A stretch of 33,134 bases of DNA from NCBI GenBank assembly GCA_027459705.1, contig DAIDHM010000023.1:1-33134 (forward strand), written 5' to 3'. The notes beneath the pieces were generated by a model, which saw only the letters and a program-made list of their open reading frames with translations, did no database searches and was not told the DNA's origin. This DNA is from Ktedonobacteria bacterium. Its GTDB lineage: Bacteria; Chloroflexota; Ktedonobacteria; Ktedonobacterales; JACDGC01. Position numbers and translations under genes: made by a program. Each line of letters begins with the position of its first letter. Position 1 is the stretch's first letter. Below are positions 23,506-31,695 of this stretch, piece by piece.

Positions 23506-24294
23506 TCATTCGATAATCGTCCGTGGCGATTCCAGCAGCAGCAGGTGGCCATCAGGATCGAGCAGGGCATCGATCTGCACATAGTCCGGTCGGCTGGCGC
23601 TCATCTGGGCGCCGCCCCAGAAGCCGCGGCCCCGCAGTGCCAGCGGGTAGCCGACGCGGATCATGTCGCGAATCGCCAGCGTCTGTTCACCGGAAAAGCG
23701 GCATTCAATCGCCAGGTTCCGCGAGGCAACATCCAGCGTCAGCATATTGCGCTTGAAGGATAATTCACTTACCACCCCATGCAATTCGATCAGGTCGCCG
23801 AAATAGCCAATCGTAAGGGGTTGGAGCCGCTGATAATCATGTGGAGTCGCACTGAAATGGATTCCGCTGGCTTCTAACTGGATCTGCATGCCTCCACGCG
23901 CCGCTGATTCTGTCAAGCGGAGTAAACCCCGCAGGGTCACGGCATCGATCGGACTCTGCGCTGCCGGTTTGCCGAGCAGCCGATGCAGACGATCTAGCAG
24001 CGGTTGAACGGCGATCTCGCCTACTGATTTGGCGACTGTATCAAGGGCGGAGTGAGCGACAACGCCCAAAATCAACCAGAGGTTGCTGTGATGGGCATCC
24101 ACGACAATCAGTTGCAGATCGCGTTCTTGAGCTGGGGTGAGCTGATCGCGTCCCAGCGATGCAGCCGCGCTCAAAAGGACCAATCGTTGGATCTCGCGCA
24201 AGCTGTGTTGGAGATCCACGATACTCAACGGACCCGCGGATGCCTCAGGAATGAAGCCTACATCCAGCGCATGGGTCACTGGCGTGGGTTGCAT
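23506..24294 (-). CDS. Hypothetical protein, 262 residues
   Basis: I do not recognise this protein. The N-terminal half is helical (LQHSLREIQRLVLLSAAASLGRDQLTPAQERDL), contains a moderately hydrophobic stretch (NLWLILGVVAHSALDTVAK) and a Leu-rich LLDRLHRLLGK segment. The C-terminal half is beta-rich, with IELHGVVSELSFKRNMLTLDV and RFSGEQTLAIRDMIRVGYPLALRG, suggesting a small beta-barrel domain. GAGAGGAA precedes the ATG by 8 nt, so it is very likely a real gene. It converges with the LysR gene and is divergent from the pseudo-receiver gene. No functional assignment is possible from the sequence. Confidence 0.7.
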   Translation of the reverse strand: MQPTPVTHALDVGFIPEASAGPLSIVDLQHSLREIQRLVLLSAAASLGRDQLTPAQERDLQLIVVDAHHSNLWLILGVVAHSALDTVAKSVGEIAVQPLLDRLHRLLGKPAAQSPIDAVTLRGLLRLTESAARGGMQIQLEASGIHFSATPHDYQRLQPLTIGYFGDLIELHGVVSELSFKRNMLTLDVASRNLAIECRFSGEQTLAIRDMIRVGYPLALRGRGFWGGAQMSASRPDYVQIDALLDPDGHLLLLESPRTIIE

Positions 24295-24539
24295 ACTTCT
24301 TTTCCTCTCACTTGGGCGAAATACCCAGATGGAATGTGCTGCAAATCTCTTGGTTGATCAGCAAATGGCATCATACCACATCGAGCAAAGAAAAGATTGT
24401 GAACAAATTGATAGATTTTACCGTATCAGTGAGTGTAGTATGTGAGATATTGACTATATCATTGCCACGAAGTTGTCTCTATGAGCGGTTGGGCAACCGC
24501 AATAATGGCAACATCGCCATGTGATACAAAGGAGCATCT

Positions 24540-25001
24540 ATGTCGTGGCTGCCAGTGATGGTCGCTGATGTTGATTGGTATCAGCGCGCGCGATTTCGAC
24601 TTTATCTGGACGATTGCGGTTACGCCACAGCAGAGTTCGCCGATGGCGCCCTACTCACACGGTTGATGCACCTGCATCTCCACCCATTAATTATTATCAG
24701 CGCGGTGCATCTGCCTATCTCGCAAGATCAGACCTTCCTGACCATGATCCAGGCTAACCCCGCCCTGGCGCGCCGCCACGGAATCCTTATGATTGGTGAG
24801 GAAGCCTGCCTCGCAAATATGCCATACATCGTCGCACTCCCCACCACAGTGGATCGCGCGACCTTCACGCACGCCGTGTCGCAGGTCGCTCTGCGACTGT
24901 CACTTTCGCCTCACTTGTGCCTGCCGACGTTAGCTTGCAAACGGGAAGATGCCGTGTGGCATGAGTCGAATGGAGACTCGCCGACTTGTTTGCTGCCATA
25001 A
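24540..25001 (+). CDS. Degenerate receiver-like (pseudo-receiver) protein
   Basis: The 153-residue product has the alternating strand-helix pattern of a response-regulator receiver: VMVADVDWYQRARFRLYLDDCGY, then a strand LIIISAVHLPI, a helix QTFLTMIQANPALA, and the strands ILMIGEE and YIVALPTTVDRATF. The acidic pair survives partly (Asp10, Asp12), but the phospho-acceptor position is Ser54 in IIIS instead of Asp, and the switch and Lys positions are not conserved (a Pro follows as in KP motifs). It should therefore not be phosphorylated in the normal way. AAGGAG lies 5 nt before the ATG. The fold assignment is by eye. Confidence 0.6.
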   Translation: MSWLPVMVADVDWYQRARFRLYLDDCGYATAEFADGALLTRLMHLHLHPLIIISAVHLPISQDQTFLTMIQANPALARRHGILMIGEEACLANMPYIVALPTTVDRATFTHAVSQVALRLSLSPHLCLPTLACKREDAVWHESNGDSPTCLLP

Positions 25002-25014
25002 TGACGGTTGCCCT

Positions 25015-25617
25015 TTATGTTTCGGTCATAGCTGCCAGAATCATCGCCGTAGTCGGCTGATCGGCCGTGCGCAATGAACGATGGATAAAGCGGATCGTTC
25101 CAGAGGAATCGACGCCAAAGACCCCACCGAGTTGCAGCATATCTTGATCGGTGGCGGCCACACCATAGCGTGGGAGGCGGCTGAGCGTCTTGATGACCGA
25201 ATCTGGGCTGGTAACCTCACGCAGCACATTCAACCGATAGACCAGTCCATAGGCCTGGTAAGATGCTCGACTGGGATCTGCCAGCACCGTGAAAGGCAGA
25301 TCGAATTCCGCGCGAAATTGACGGGCACGCTCCGGCTCGCCCAATCCGATCATGATCACCTGGACTTTGGCGCGTTGAAAACGTTGGCGATCGCGGCGCA
25401 ACTGCACCGCCTGTGCGCGGCAATGCATTCACCCAAAATGGCGCAAGAAGACAAACGCGGTTGGCATCTGTTGCCAGCATTGCGAAAACGCGACCACCTC
25501 ACCATCTTGATTTGGCAAAGTGAGATCCGGCGCTGGATCGCCGAGGTTCAACGTCATGTCTGCGATCTCCATGGTATTCATTGGACAAGTTCTCTCTTTG
25601 TTATCTTGCCGGTTCAT
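25015..25617 (-). CDS. Peroxiredoxin-like protein with in-frame TGA (candidate selenoprotein)
   Basis: Two open frames, 25617-25429 and 25428-25015, are one gene in one frame split only by TGA at 25431-25429. The text reads VFLRHFG-(TGA)-MHCRAQAVQLRRD, while AhpC/TSA-like relatives have FLRHFGC-x-x-C there, so TGA stands exactly at the first Cys of the CxxC site. Selenocysteine would give UxxC. The rest is well kept: NLGDPAPDLTLPNQDG at the start, VQVIMIGLGEPERA, FDLPFTVLADPSRASYQAYGL, and QLGGVFGVDSSGTIRFIHRS. A bacterial SECIS-like hairpin follows (separate entry). The ATG at 25617 overlaps the MeaB stop (ATGA); ATG 25581 is an alternative. If Sec is not inserted it is a pseudogene by one nonsense mutation. 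selA/B/C/D are not in the window. Confidence 0.6.
25397..25431 (-). promoter_or_regulatory. Candidate bacterial SECIS element after the in-frame TGA
   Basis: After TGA (25431-25429) come 16 nt, then the loop AGGCG (25412-25408) closed by GCAC/GTGC, with CGC/GCG below after a 4-nt bulge on the 3' side. The E. coli fdhF element has a similar spacing (17 nt) and an AGGU-type loop. It meets the usual bacterial rule of a G within the first two loop bases, 16-37 nt from UGA. Confidence 0.5.
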
Positions 25618-26576
25618 GGCAAGCCGATTGTCCGCAAAATTTCATCGGTCGCGGCGTAGGGATCGCTACCACGCGCAGCTACTTCCGCGATCAACGCGGC
25701 GAGTCTATCGGGTCCCACCCGCGTATCGACACGTCGCATCAACTCCTGGTAGAGCAAGGCCTGAATCTCACTGCGCGCCTGGCGCTCGCCTCGGGCTACA
25801 ATCTGTCCCGTTTGGCGTAAGAACGCCAGATGTTCCGCCAGTGCGTCCACCAGTTCCGCTACGCCGCTGCCCTGCATGGCGACGGTTTTGACGATCGGTG
25901 GTCGCCAGTCGTTTGGACCACGCTGGGCATCAAGACTCAAGAGAATGCGCAGCTCAGCCGCCGCCTGATCCGCGCCGGGGCGATCGGCTTTGTTGACGCA
26001 AAAAACATCGGCGATCTCCAGGATGCCCGCTTTGAGCGCCTGAATGTCGTCACCCATCCCTGGCACTGTCACAACCACGATGCTCTGTGCCGCCCGCACG
26101 ATCTCCACCTCGGCCTGGCCGGCGCCAACCGTCTCGATGATGATCTGGTCGAAGTGCGCGGCGTCCAGGGCCCGCGCGACATCGCGCGTCGTGCTGGCAA
26201 GGCCACCGACGCTGCCGCGACTGGCCATCGATCGTATATACACATTGGAATCACCAGCCAGATCTTGCATGCGAATACGGTCACCTAAAATCGCCCCGCC
26301 CGTGAACGGACTCGTGGGATCCACGGCAATGATCGCGACCCGCTGGCAGCGCTGGCGCAGGACGCGCGCGAGTTGCGTGACCAGGGTTGATTTGCCAGCG
26401 CCAGGCGAACCGGTGACGCCGATCACATGCGCATGTCCACCCAGGCGGTGCAACGCCGCCAGCGCCGGACGGGCATCCGGCGCGCCATTCTCGATCAGAC
26501 TGATGAGTCGCGCCAACGCCCGGCGATCGCCATTCGTGACTCGCGCGACCAGATCCATCGTCAGGTCCGCGTTCAC
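25614..26576 (-). CDS. meaB: MeaB/ArgK-type G3E GTPase, methylmalonyl-CoA mutase chaperone
   Basis: The 320-residue product has Walker [10 protein letters not shown] at 56-64, [23 protein letters not shown] near 81-103, the [39 protein letters not shown] block (split here into its halves: [12 protein letters not shown] and [15 protein letters not shown]), Walker B-like [24 protein letters not shown] and the base motif NKAD at 195-198. Such proteins guard and reload the B12 cofactor of acyl-CoA mutases. The start is GTG at 26576, overlapping the stop of the B12-subunit gene by 4 bp; ATG 26558 is an alternative. Its stop overlaps the next gene's ATG. It forms a coupled operon with the mutase subunit. 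Confidence 0.93.
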   Translation of the reverse strand: MNADLTMDLVARVTNGDRRALARLISLIENGAPDARPALAALHRLGGHAHVIGVTGSPGAGKSTLVTQLARVLRQRCQRVAIIAVDPTSPFTGGAILGDRIRMQDLAGDSNVYIRSMASRGSVGGLASTTRDVARALDAAHFDQIIIETVGAGQAEVEIVRAAQSIVVVTVPGMGDDIQALKAGILEIADVFCVNKADRPGADQAAAELRILLSLDAQRGPNDWRPPIVKTVAMQGSGVAELVDALAEHLAFLRQTGQIVARGERQARSEIQALLYQELMRRVDTRVGPDRLAALIAEVAARGSDPYAATDEILRTIGLP

Positions 26577-27103
26577 GCCTCTGACCCCGTTCCTGGCTCC
26601 GCACTCGAAGCATCCTCACGAGCCAGCGGTGCCAGCGGATGACTCAGTCTTTCTGCCGCGACGTGATCGCGAACAAATTGAATGATTGTCTGAGTGCTGG
26701 TCCCCGGCCCGAAGTTGCCTTTGATGCCCATCGCCGCAATCGCCGGAATATCCTCATCGGGAATGATGCCGCCCGCGACGACCAGAATATCTGACATCCC
26801 ATTGGTCCGCAACAGTTCCATAATCTTCGGGAAGATCGCCATGTGGGCACCCGAGAGGATACTCAGTAAGATCGCATCGACATCTTCCTGGATCGCGGCT
26901 TCAACGATCATCGACGGTGTCTGACGAATACCAGTATAAATGACTTCCATACCCGCATCACGCAAAGCCCGCGCGATAACCTTCGCGCCGCGATCATGTC
27001 CATCGAGTCCTGGCTTGGCAACCAGGACCCGCAGGCGGCGTTCGCCCGTACCAGGGTGCGCCTGGGGTGTCGCATCTAGAGCGGTAGGTGGTTGGTCTGT
27101 CAT
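26573..27103 (-). CDS. B12-binding small subunit of an acyl-CoA (methylmalonyl-CoA type) mutase
   Basis: From ATG 27103 the product has 176 residues: a short disordered start, then [33 protein letters not shown] with the cobalamin-binding DGHDRG motif, [20 protein letters not shown], and [22 protein letters not shown]. The tail is an unusual 30-residue extension. It binds the lower-ligand-off form of adenosylcobalamin and completes a two-part mutase. The frame is open to an ATG at 27181, which could add 26 residues. The large catalytic subunit that should sit upstream is not there: an ISKra4 remnant begins 45 nt above 27181. MeaB follows with overlap. Confidence 0.88.
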   Translation of the reverse strand: MTDQPPTALDATPQAHPGTGERRLRVLVAKPGLDGHDRGAKVIARALRDAGMEVIYTGIRQTPSMIVEAAIQEDVDAILLSILSGAHMAIFPKIMELLRTNGMSDILVVAGGIIPDEDIPAIAAMGIKGNFGPGTSTQTIIQFVRDHVAAERLSHPLAPLAREDASSAEPGTGSEA

Positions 27104-27225
27104 TGTCCAGCGGATCCCCGCAACCTTGGCAGCGCGGCGGATCCTGCCCTCCTTCACGCGAATCTGTGCAATCGTTCGCATTGTACCCCGCAGATGGGGG
27201 AATGGGCAAGGCTTGCCAATCCGAT

Positions 27226-27251
27226 GGGTGCATGCTAAAGGGGGGGACTTC
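27226..27251 (+). repeat. Left terminal inverted repeat of the ISKra4-like remnant
   Basis: It differs from the right end at four of 26 positions (9, 21, 25 and 26). It carries a run of seven G. Confidence 0.75.
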
Positions 27252-28092
27252 TAAGCAACCAGCAAGAGTGAAGGCCAACGACCATTGAGGACGAGCGCGC
27301 GGAGGATGGCCAGATAATGAGCTCCCGTCACGCTCCAGCGCATACCCGTGCCATAGCATACGATCGGTGCCAAAGCGTTTGCAGGTACTCTCCGCCACGC
27401 CGCTGGCGAACTGATAGTGGGGATCGATGAAATCCAGAGCATCGATGTGTGCCGCTCCGCCGTCTTGTCCCGCGTGCAATACCGGACGCCATCCGCGCTC
27501 ACATATTGGTGGGTGGTGGTTGCCGGCAGGGGATCGGGCAGGGTTTGGAGGTCCGTGTACGCCTGCTGCTGGGCAACCTCTTCCGCAGCCCTGCCCGTTC
27601 GACCGCCTGCCAAATTTGGCTGGGGCTGACCGTGCCGTCGGTGAGATACCCCAATACCTGGCTGGCCTGGGCATACGGTACCAAAGTGGCCAGATAGGCG
27701 CACTGTTCCTGTACCAGAGCACTCATCTGCTGGTGTGCTCGCAATTAAAGTCGTTCATCGATTGGGTAACTGTACTGCTGACACTGCGCCCAGGAATAGC
27801 GCGCCCGTGGCGCCAGCTGCATCCGGCCCACCCGGGTCTGTACGTTGCGGCCATGCGGACGACTCTCGTAGGCCCGGCGCCCGCCACACGGACACTCCAG
27901 GTCCGGCGCGGCGGGCCGGGCTACCTCTACCGCAAGACTGCTCTGCAGCAGGAAGGCTCCAATTTGCTGGAGCACCCTCAACAGAAGATGCTCGCGCGTC
28001 TAGAGTGGCTGATCGGCAGCCGTGGTCCAATAGGTGGTGACGAGGTCCAGGATCTGCGCTGTACTCTGGCAATGCGTCTCATCTTGAGGCAT
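27251..28092 (-). pseudogene. ISKra4-family transposase, broken
   Basis: The gene starts at ATG 28092 with GAGGAG 8 nt upstream. It is interrupted by an in-frame TAG near codon 32 and TAA at 27745-27747, then shifts frame near 27550 into the frame that ends at 27251. Recognisable parts are the zinc-ribbon-like PDLECPCGGRRA with NVQTRVGRMQLAPRARY, the LATLVPYAQASQVLGYLTDG-SPSQIWQAVERAGL segment, VSADGVRYC, and the C-terminal CYGTGMRWSVTGA-ALVLNGRW of the family. At about 280 codons it is far shorter than intact members (about 400-500), so there is also an internal deletion. It cannot make a working transposase. Confidence 0.75.
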
Positions 28093-28150
28093 GCTGATTG
28101 CTCCTCTGGTTTGATATTTACCCCAGAATAGAGCAATCAGCCTTTTTTAT

Positions 28151-28176
28151 CCAGTTCCCCCCTTTAGAATGCACCC
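28151..28176 (-). repeat. Right terminal inverted repeat of the ISKra4-like remnant
   Basis: Mate of the left end; the junction to Hint sequence follows directly, at CGCCGTGACC. Confidence 0.75.
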
Positions 28177-28585
28177 CGCCGTGACCACACCCAGGCTGCC
28201 ATCGCCGCGCACCACCTGCTCGCCGACCCGCAGCGTCTGCGCTGCCACGAAGCCGCGATCCTCCGTGAGGAAGGGGTGCTCCGTCGTGGTGTGCAGCGTC
28301 TCCGGTGCACCCAACGCGCTGGGCGGGGGGCGCGGCGCGTGGTTGGCCGCAACGGACTCGGTTGCTGTGGTGCGCGTGTCGCTGGCAGCGGTCGTGGGAG
28401 CGGGCTGCTTCAGGGGCGCGATCGTCACATCCAGCACATTGGTATCGTGGTGGATGAAGACGTGCTGCACGGTCTTGGCTTGCGTCCGGCACCGGACCAT
28501 CCGGTTCCTCGTGGCCGTGTTGTACGCCAGCACCTGGTCGCCCACGTGCAAGGTCCCGATGGCTTGCTCGCCGTGCGGTGATCCA
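28177..28585 (-). pseudogene. Hint module copy A (cut at both ends)
   Basis: This is a Hint (hedgehog/intein) autoprocessing module. The N-terminal part begins at PHGEQAIGTLHVGDQVLAYNTAT; the residues before PHGEQ do not match the intact copy, so the nucleophile segment is lost. It continues with VQHVFIHHDTNVLDVTIAPL, the catalytic TEHPF block, and GFVAAQTLRVGEQVVRGDGSLGVVTA. It then runs straight into the ISKra4 end, so the second half with the HN cleavage site is gone. A 12-18 nt insertion (RNRMVRCR) compared with copy C is also seen. It is a dead relic of a polymorphic-toxin cassette. Confidence 0.8.
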
Positions 28586-28689
28586 AGATGTACTCGTTGG
28601 CGCGCTGGCCTTGTTCTGCCAGCTGAAGGCATCAGAGTTGGGACCCGAATCCAGCCTCATTGCCCCTGTACTCCAGTCCTACTCATCTC

Positions 28690-29112
28690 TTAATGGATTA
28701 CATCATGGTGGCTAGCAATGATCGCCCGTCGTTCATCCACACGGATCGGGGCATTGAATACCAGTAGCCTGACCGTTGCTCTTCCTGGTCCAGTGAGCGG
28801 CTGAATGATGGCTCCCATCAATCGGAAATGCCGATTCCACCGTTGGGTTCGTGGATGAAATAATGGAACGATCTTCCCGGTCTCTGGATCTATTGAAGAG
28901 ATATTAGGTCCTTTATAGTGATTGCATGCAAAGCAAGACCAGGCAAGGTTCTCAATCTCCGTGAGTCCACCATGTTGTTCAGCGATAATATGATCCGCTT
29001 CATGAGAGAGCAGTACCATATCATCCGGTAACAGGCAATATTCGCACCGTCCTTGGGCACGTTCTCGTACCTGGATTCGCAGGCGTTCAGGAATGGTTTT
29101 CCTGCTTGCCAT
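28690..29112 (-). CDS. HNH endonuclease
   Basis: The 140-residue product is an intact HNH protein: a basic helical start (PERLRIQVRERAQGRCEYC), zinc Cys pair CEYC near residues 23-26 and CFAC near 60-63, the catalytic EADHIIAEQHGG block, ENLAWSCFACNHYKG, then a C-terminal domain with LFHPRTQRWNRHFR. It should cut DNA non-specifically or at sites. The ATG at 29112 follows the stop of the 82-residue gene after one base, so the two are translationally coupled. It sits inside the Hint-cassette region, and could be a free-standing nuclease toxin; no Hint is fused to it. Confidence 0.9.
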   Translation of the reverse strand: MASRKTIPERLRIQVRERAQGRCEYCLLPDDMVLLSHEADHIIAEQHGGLTEIENLAWSCFACNHYKGPNISSIDPETGKIVPLFHPRTQRWNRHFRLMGAIIQPLTGPGRATVRLLVFNAPIRVDERRAIIASHHDVIH

Positions 29113-29113
29113 A

Positions 29114-29362
29114 TTACGAGGCTCGCTGATGCAGTTTACGATGCGCTTCGGCCTTCGCTAAAATCATGATATGTTGGACAAGCAGATAGGTCTCGATCTC
29201 TTGTCGTTCTGCCTCGGTGAGAGCGCGTTCACGTTCCGCGTCGATTAAGGCATAGGCACGTTCGTTCGCGGCATCGGATGCTGTGAATGCCAGGATCTGT
29301 TCAGCAGTGGGCTGGCTGGCGATAAAGAGTGCGAGGTCACGAGTGAGTTGTACATCCAGCAT
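29114..29362 (-). CDS. Small helical protein paired with the HNH gene
   Basis: The 82-residue product is almost wholly helical and charged (LALFIASQPTAEQILAFTAS, then ERAYALIDAERERALTEAERQEIETYLLVQHI). Pairs of such a small helical gene and an HNH nuclease gene are common in cyanobacteria and Chloroflexota. It may serve as antitoxin or control protein for the nuclease, but this has not been shown for it. GGAAGGGTGG precedes the ATG. It ends one base before the HNH start, a sign of coupled production. Confidence 0.72.
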   Translation of the reverse strand: MLDVQLTRDLALFIASQPTAEQILAFTASDAANERAYALIDAERERALTEAERQEIETYLLVQHIMILAKAEAHRKLHQRAS

Positions 29363-29423
29363 AGGCCACCCTTCCTTTCGTTGGATGAGATGGAGCGAGA
29401 CGTATGAGATCGCGCAAAGACGG

Positions 29424-29565
29424 TCAGAATCTGATGAATCGCCATTTCTCCTCGACCCACTGATCGCCGCCGACCAGGTAGGTGTGCAGATCCTGCACGG
29501 TGAGATTATACCGCACCGCCGCGCCGGGGGTCACCCCGACCGCCGTGACCACGCCCAGGCTACCA
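29424..29565 (-). pseudogene. Hint module copy B (C-terminal fragment)
   Basis: Only the end of the module remains: GSLGVVTAVGVTPGAAVRYNLTV, DLHTYLVGGDQWV. Instead of the normal VVHN cleavage site it runs into EEKWRFIRF and stops at TGA 29426-29424. The first residues overlap the last ones of copy A, but the bases differ slightly, so A and B are not two halves of one copy. It has no own start. Confidence 0.75.
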
Positions 29566-29592
29566 AATCAACCTAGCTCGAACTCATGTTAT

Positions 29593-29970
29593 TTATGCAA
29601 TTTCTGTAGGCTCACCATACTTACTAAATTTTGCCATCCAGCCATCCTCAGTGAATAGTTCTCCATGCATGCCATCGCTCAAAGCAATGATATTTACATT
29701 ATCGATATTAATCTGAATATTTCCAGTATTTTCATAATATTCTTGTAGTGTGAACAAAAAATCATGAACCGCTGCATCAATTGAAGCAATAATACAACGC
29801 TTGATTAATGAAATTTGCTGTTCATCTAATTTCGATAAGTCTTCTTGTAAGAATTTTACCCTTGAAGAGATTATAGCTCCTTTGGCAAGAAGCTCAAAAT
29901 ACCCTATTCCCTGATCTCTGCAATGGACCATGAGAAGTTTTCCAAATGTATCTAGCAGGTTTTTATCCAT
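29593..29970 (-). CDS. Probable orphan immunity protein
   Basis: The 125-residue product is encoded by strikingly AT-rich DNA (about one-third GC), unlike the flanks, as is usual for imported toxin-immunity genes. It starts with a helix-rich half (LLDTFGKLLMVHCRDQGIGYFELLAKG), has IISSRVKFLQEDLSKLDEQ, and ends with strands VNIIALSDGMHGELFTEDGWMAKFSKYGEP. GAGGAAG lies 5 nt before the ATG. It sits between Hint copies in the cassette array with no toxin gene directly upstream, so the toxin has been lost or lies outside. The role is inferred from size, composition and position. Confidence 0.6.
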   Translation of the reverse strand: MDKNLLDTFGKLLMVHCRDQGIGYFELLAKGAIISSRVKFLQEDLSKLDEQQISLIKRCIIASIDAAVHDFLFTLQEYYENTGNIQINIDNVNIIALSDGMHGELFTEDGWMAKFSKYGEPTEIA

Positions 29971-30731
29971 TTTTTCTTCCTCGTTTATTTGCTTCGAACA
30001 TCCTCAAGATTCATCAGGGATTCTTTTCCCAATTCATGAAGACGGATTTCTACCAGTCATTGTGTGTTGAGAGTTCCCACAACCTCCTCACTTGTGGACG
30101 TTGGGAAGGTATTTCAATTGCTTACCTTCTTCGCCATTTCACAAGGAAACGCGCTAACATGAACCATATTTCAGGTAAGTCTCTGACTTGAGTGAACTCC
30201 TATGATAATTGTGACGCATTGGCTCTCCCCAGTCGAGGAGCGGGTATACTTGGATCAACCAGAGGATGTAACGAAAATGATGTACACCATCCAGCCAGCG
30301 ACCCCACCGGCCCCAAGTGTGTACTTAATGCATGGCCAAGCTGTTTCGGTCTGCCCGACCATACAGAAAGTCAATCTGCTCATGAAATTGGTTCCATGAG
30401 GAAAGAATTGCACTGGCTGACGCCTCGCTTCGCTACACTTCACCGCCAGTATAGCATAAGCATACACGAACGTCATGAGCACTCGTATCGCTACCAGGGC
30501 CTTTTCAAAGTCGCAGATCAGATGGAATCTGGCAGAGAACTGTCTGACCAGTGATCGCGCTAACGCTGGCCAAACGTCACATAGCCAGCTTCTGTTTCTC
30601 GTCTAAGCAAGTTCAAAACGGACTTTGAAAACCCCCTGGTGTCGCTACAGTAATGACGTTTGCTTCCATCATTTCAAATACCAGGATGTATCGCGCCTAT
30701 TTAATGAAAACTTGGTGACGAGGTAAATGCA
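29971..30731. other. 761-bp stretch without a convincing gene
   Basis: Small open frames on both strands (for example plus 30192-30554) have no ribosome site and no family features. The position, between a toxin stop and an orphan immunity gene, is where the toxin C immunity gene would be expected; decayed remains may lie here, but I cannot read them. Confidence 0.4.
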
Positions 30732-31652
30732 TCAACCCCAAGGTATTCTTGTTGGACCATATACCCCCATAGCTTGTAGGTTCCTCAAGGAACGATCCAC
30801 TAAATCTTGAGCTTCCTGTGCTGGAACATTCCCAGCCAATAACGCCTCATAGGCTATAGCATTATGTTCCGCCATAGTATTTGTCCTAATCCCATTGCTG
30901 ACATCGTCTGAAAGTTGGCGGAAAAGCTTCCTTTGAGTGTTTGTTATTGCTTGATGGTCGATTGGTCCACCGGTCCTCGTTAAATCACCATCCCCAATTG
31001 CAATCGCCTCTCGAGGATTATAGTTCGGATCCCCAACAAAAGCAGATTGGGCATGAATGTGATGTCCTCCTACATCTTTGTATGCCCCAACGTTTTGACA
31101 AATGGTATTATGCACGACCCACTGGTCGGCGCCGACCAGGTAGGTGTGCAGGTCCTGCACGGTGAGATTATACCGCACCGCCGCGCCGGGCACCACCCCG
31201 ACCGCCGTGACCACACCCTCGCTGACGTCGCCCCGCACCACCTGCTCGCCCACCCGCAGCGTCTGCGCCGCCACGAAGCCACGATCCGCCGTGAGGAACG
31301 GGTGCTCCGTCGTCGTGTGCAGCGTCTCGGGCATGCCCAGCGCGCTGGGGGGAGGCCGCGGCGCGTGGTTGGCCGCGATGGCTTCGGATGCCGTCGTGCG
31401 CGTGTTGCTGGCAGCAGTCGTGGGAGCGGGCTGCTTCAGGGGCGCGATCGTCACATCCAGCAGGTTCGTATCGTGGTTGATGAAGACGTGCTGCACCGTC
31501 TTGGCTTGCGTCTTCCCTGTGGCCGTGTTGTACGCCAGCACCTGGTCGCCCACGTGCAAGGTCCCGATGGCTTGCTCGCCGTGCGGGGTCGCCACCAGCG
31601 TTGCTGGAGCGAAGCTATTGCCACACTGAATGGTTGAATCCGCCAGACTCCG
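30732..31652 (-). CDS. Hint module copy C fused to a HHxH-type toxin domain (5'-truncated cassette)
   Basis: The frame is open from a TAG at 31655-31653 to 30732. GTG 31595 is the only usual start, and no N-terminal delivery module is attached, so this looks like a silent C-terminal cassette. The Hint active site is whole: Ser of NSFAPATLV stands where Cys1 is usual, TEHP at about residues 96-99 (numbered from 31595), and the HN cleavage site at 162-163 (WVVHN). The toxin starts right after HN with GGHHIHAQSAF (176-186), NPREAIAIGDGDL, HQAITNTQRKLFRQL, TMAEHNAIAYEAL and SLRNLQAMGVYGPTRIPW. This pattern occurs as a C-terminal toxin of Rhs and related proteins; nuclease activity is likely but not proven. 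Confidence 0.78.
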   Translation of the reverse strand, partial: RSLADSTIQCGNSFAPATLVATPHGEQAIGTLHVGDQVLAYNTATGKTQAKTVQHVFINHDTNLLDVTIAPLKQPAPTTAASNTRTTASEAIAANHAPRPPPSALGMPETLHTTTEHPFLTADRGFVAAQTLRVGEQVVRGDVSEGVVTAVGVVPGAAVRYNLTVQDLHTYLVGADQWVVHNTICQNVGAYKDVGGHHIHAQSAFVGDPNYNPREAIAIGDGDLTRTGGPIDHQAITNTQRKLFRQLSDDVSNGIRTNTMAEHNAIAYEALLAGNVPAQEAQDLVDRSLRNLQAMGVYGPTRIPWG

Positions 31653-31695
31653 CTACTTTCCCTACTCGAATCTGGCGACACATGCTCGTCCAATT

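Larger units (their letters stand above)
27226..28176 (-). mobile_element. ISKra4-like element remnant with 26-bp inverted ends
   Basis: The ends GGGTGCATGCTAAAGGGGGG (27226 onward) and GGGTGCATTCTAAAGGGGGG (inward from 28176) match at 22 of 26 bases over their full length. Between them is a broken, shortened transposase gene of ISKra4 type. No target duplication is seen (CCGAT on the left, CGCCG on the right). The element borders the mutase operon on the left and a cut Hint module on the right, so it marks a rearrangement point. Confidence 0.78.

Noticed and set aside
25015-25428. Second half of the peroxiredoxin as a separate gene starting at ATG 25428
   Set aside because: It would begin inside the CxxC site and lack the first strands of the thioredoxin fold; it has no ribosome site of its own. 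It is the downstream half of one gene.
30192-30554. 120-codon plus-strand frame in the gap of the toxin array
   Set aside because: No ribosome site, no hydrophobic pattern and no family likeness.
31047-31637. 196-codon plus-strand frame opposite Hint copy C
   Set aside because: It mirrors a Hint-toxin frame with intact catalytic motifs; similar antisense frames appear over the other Hint copies for the same reason.
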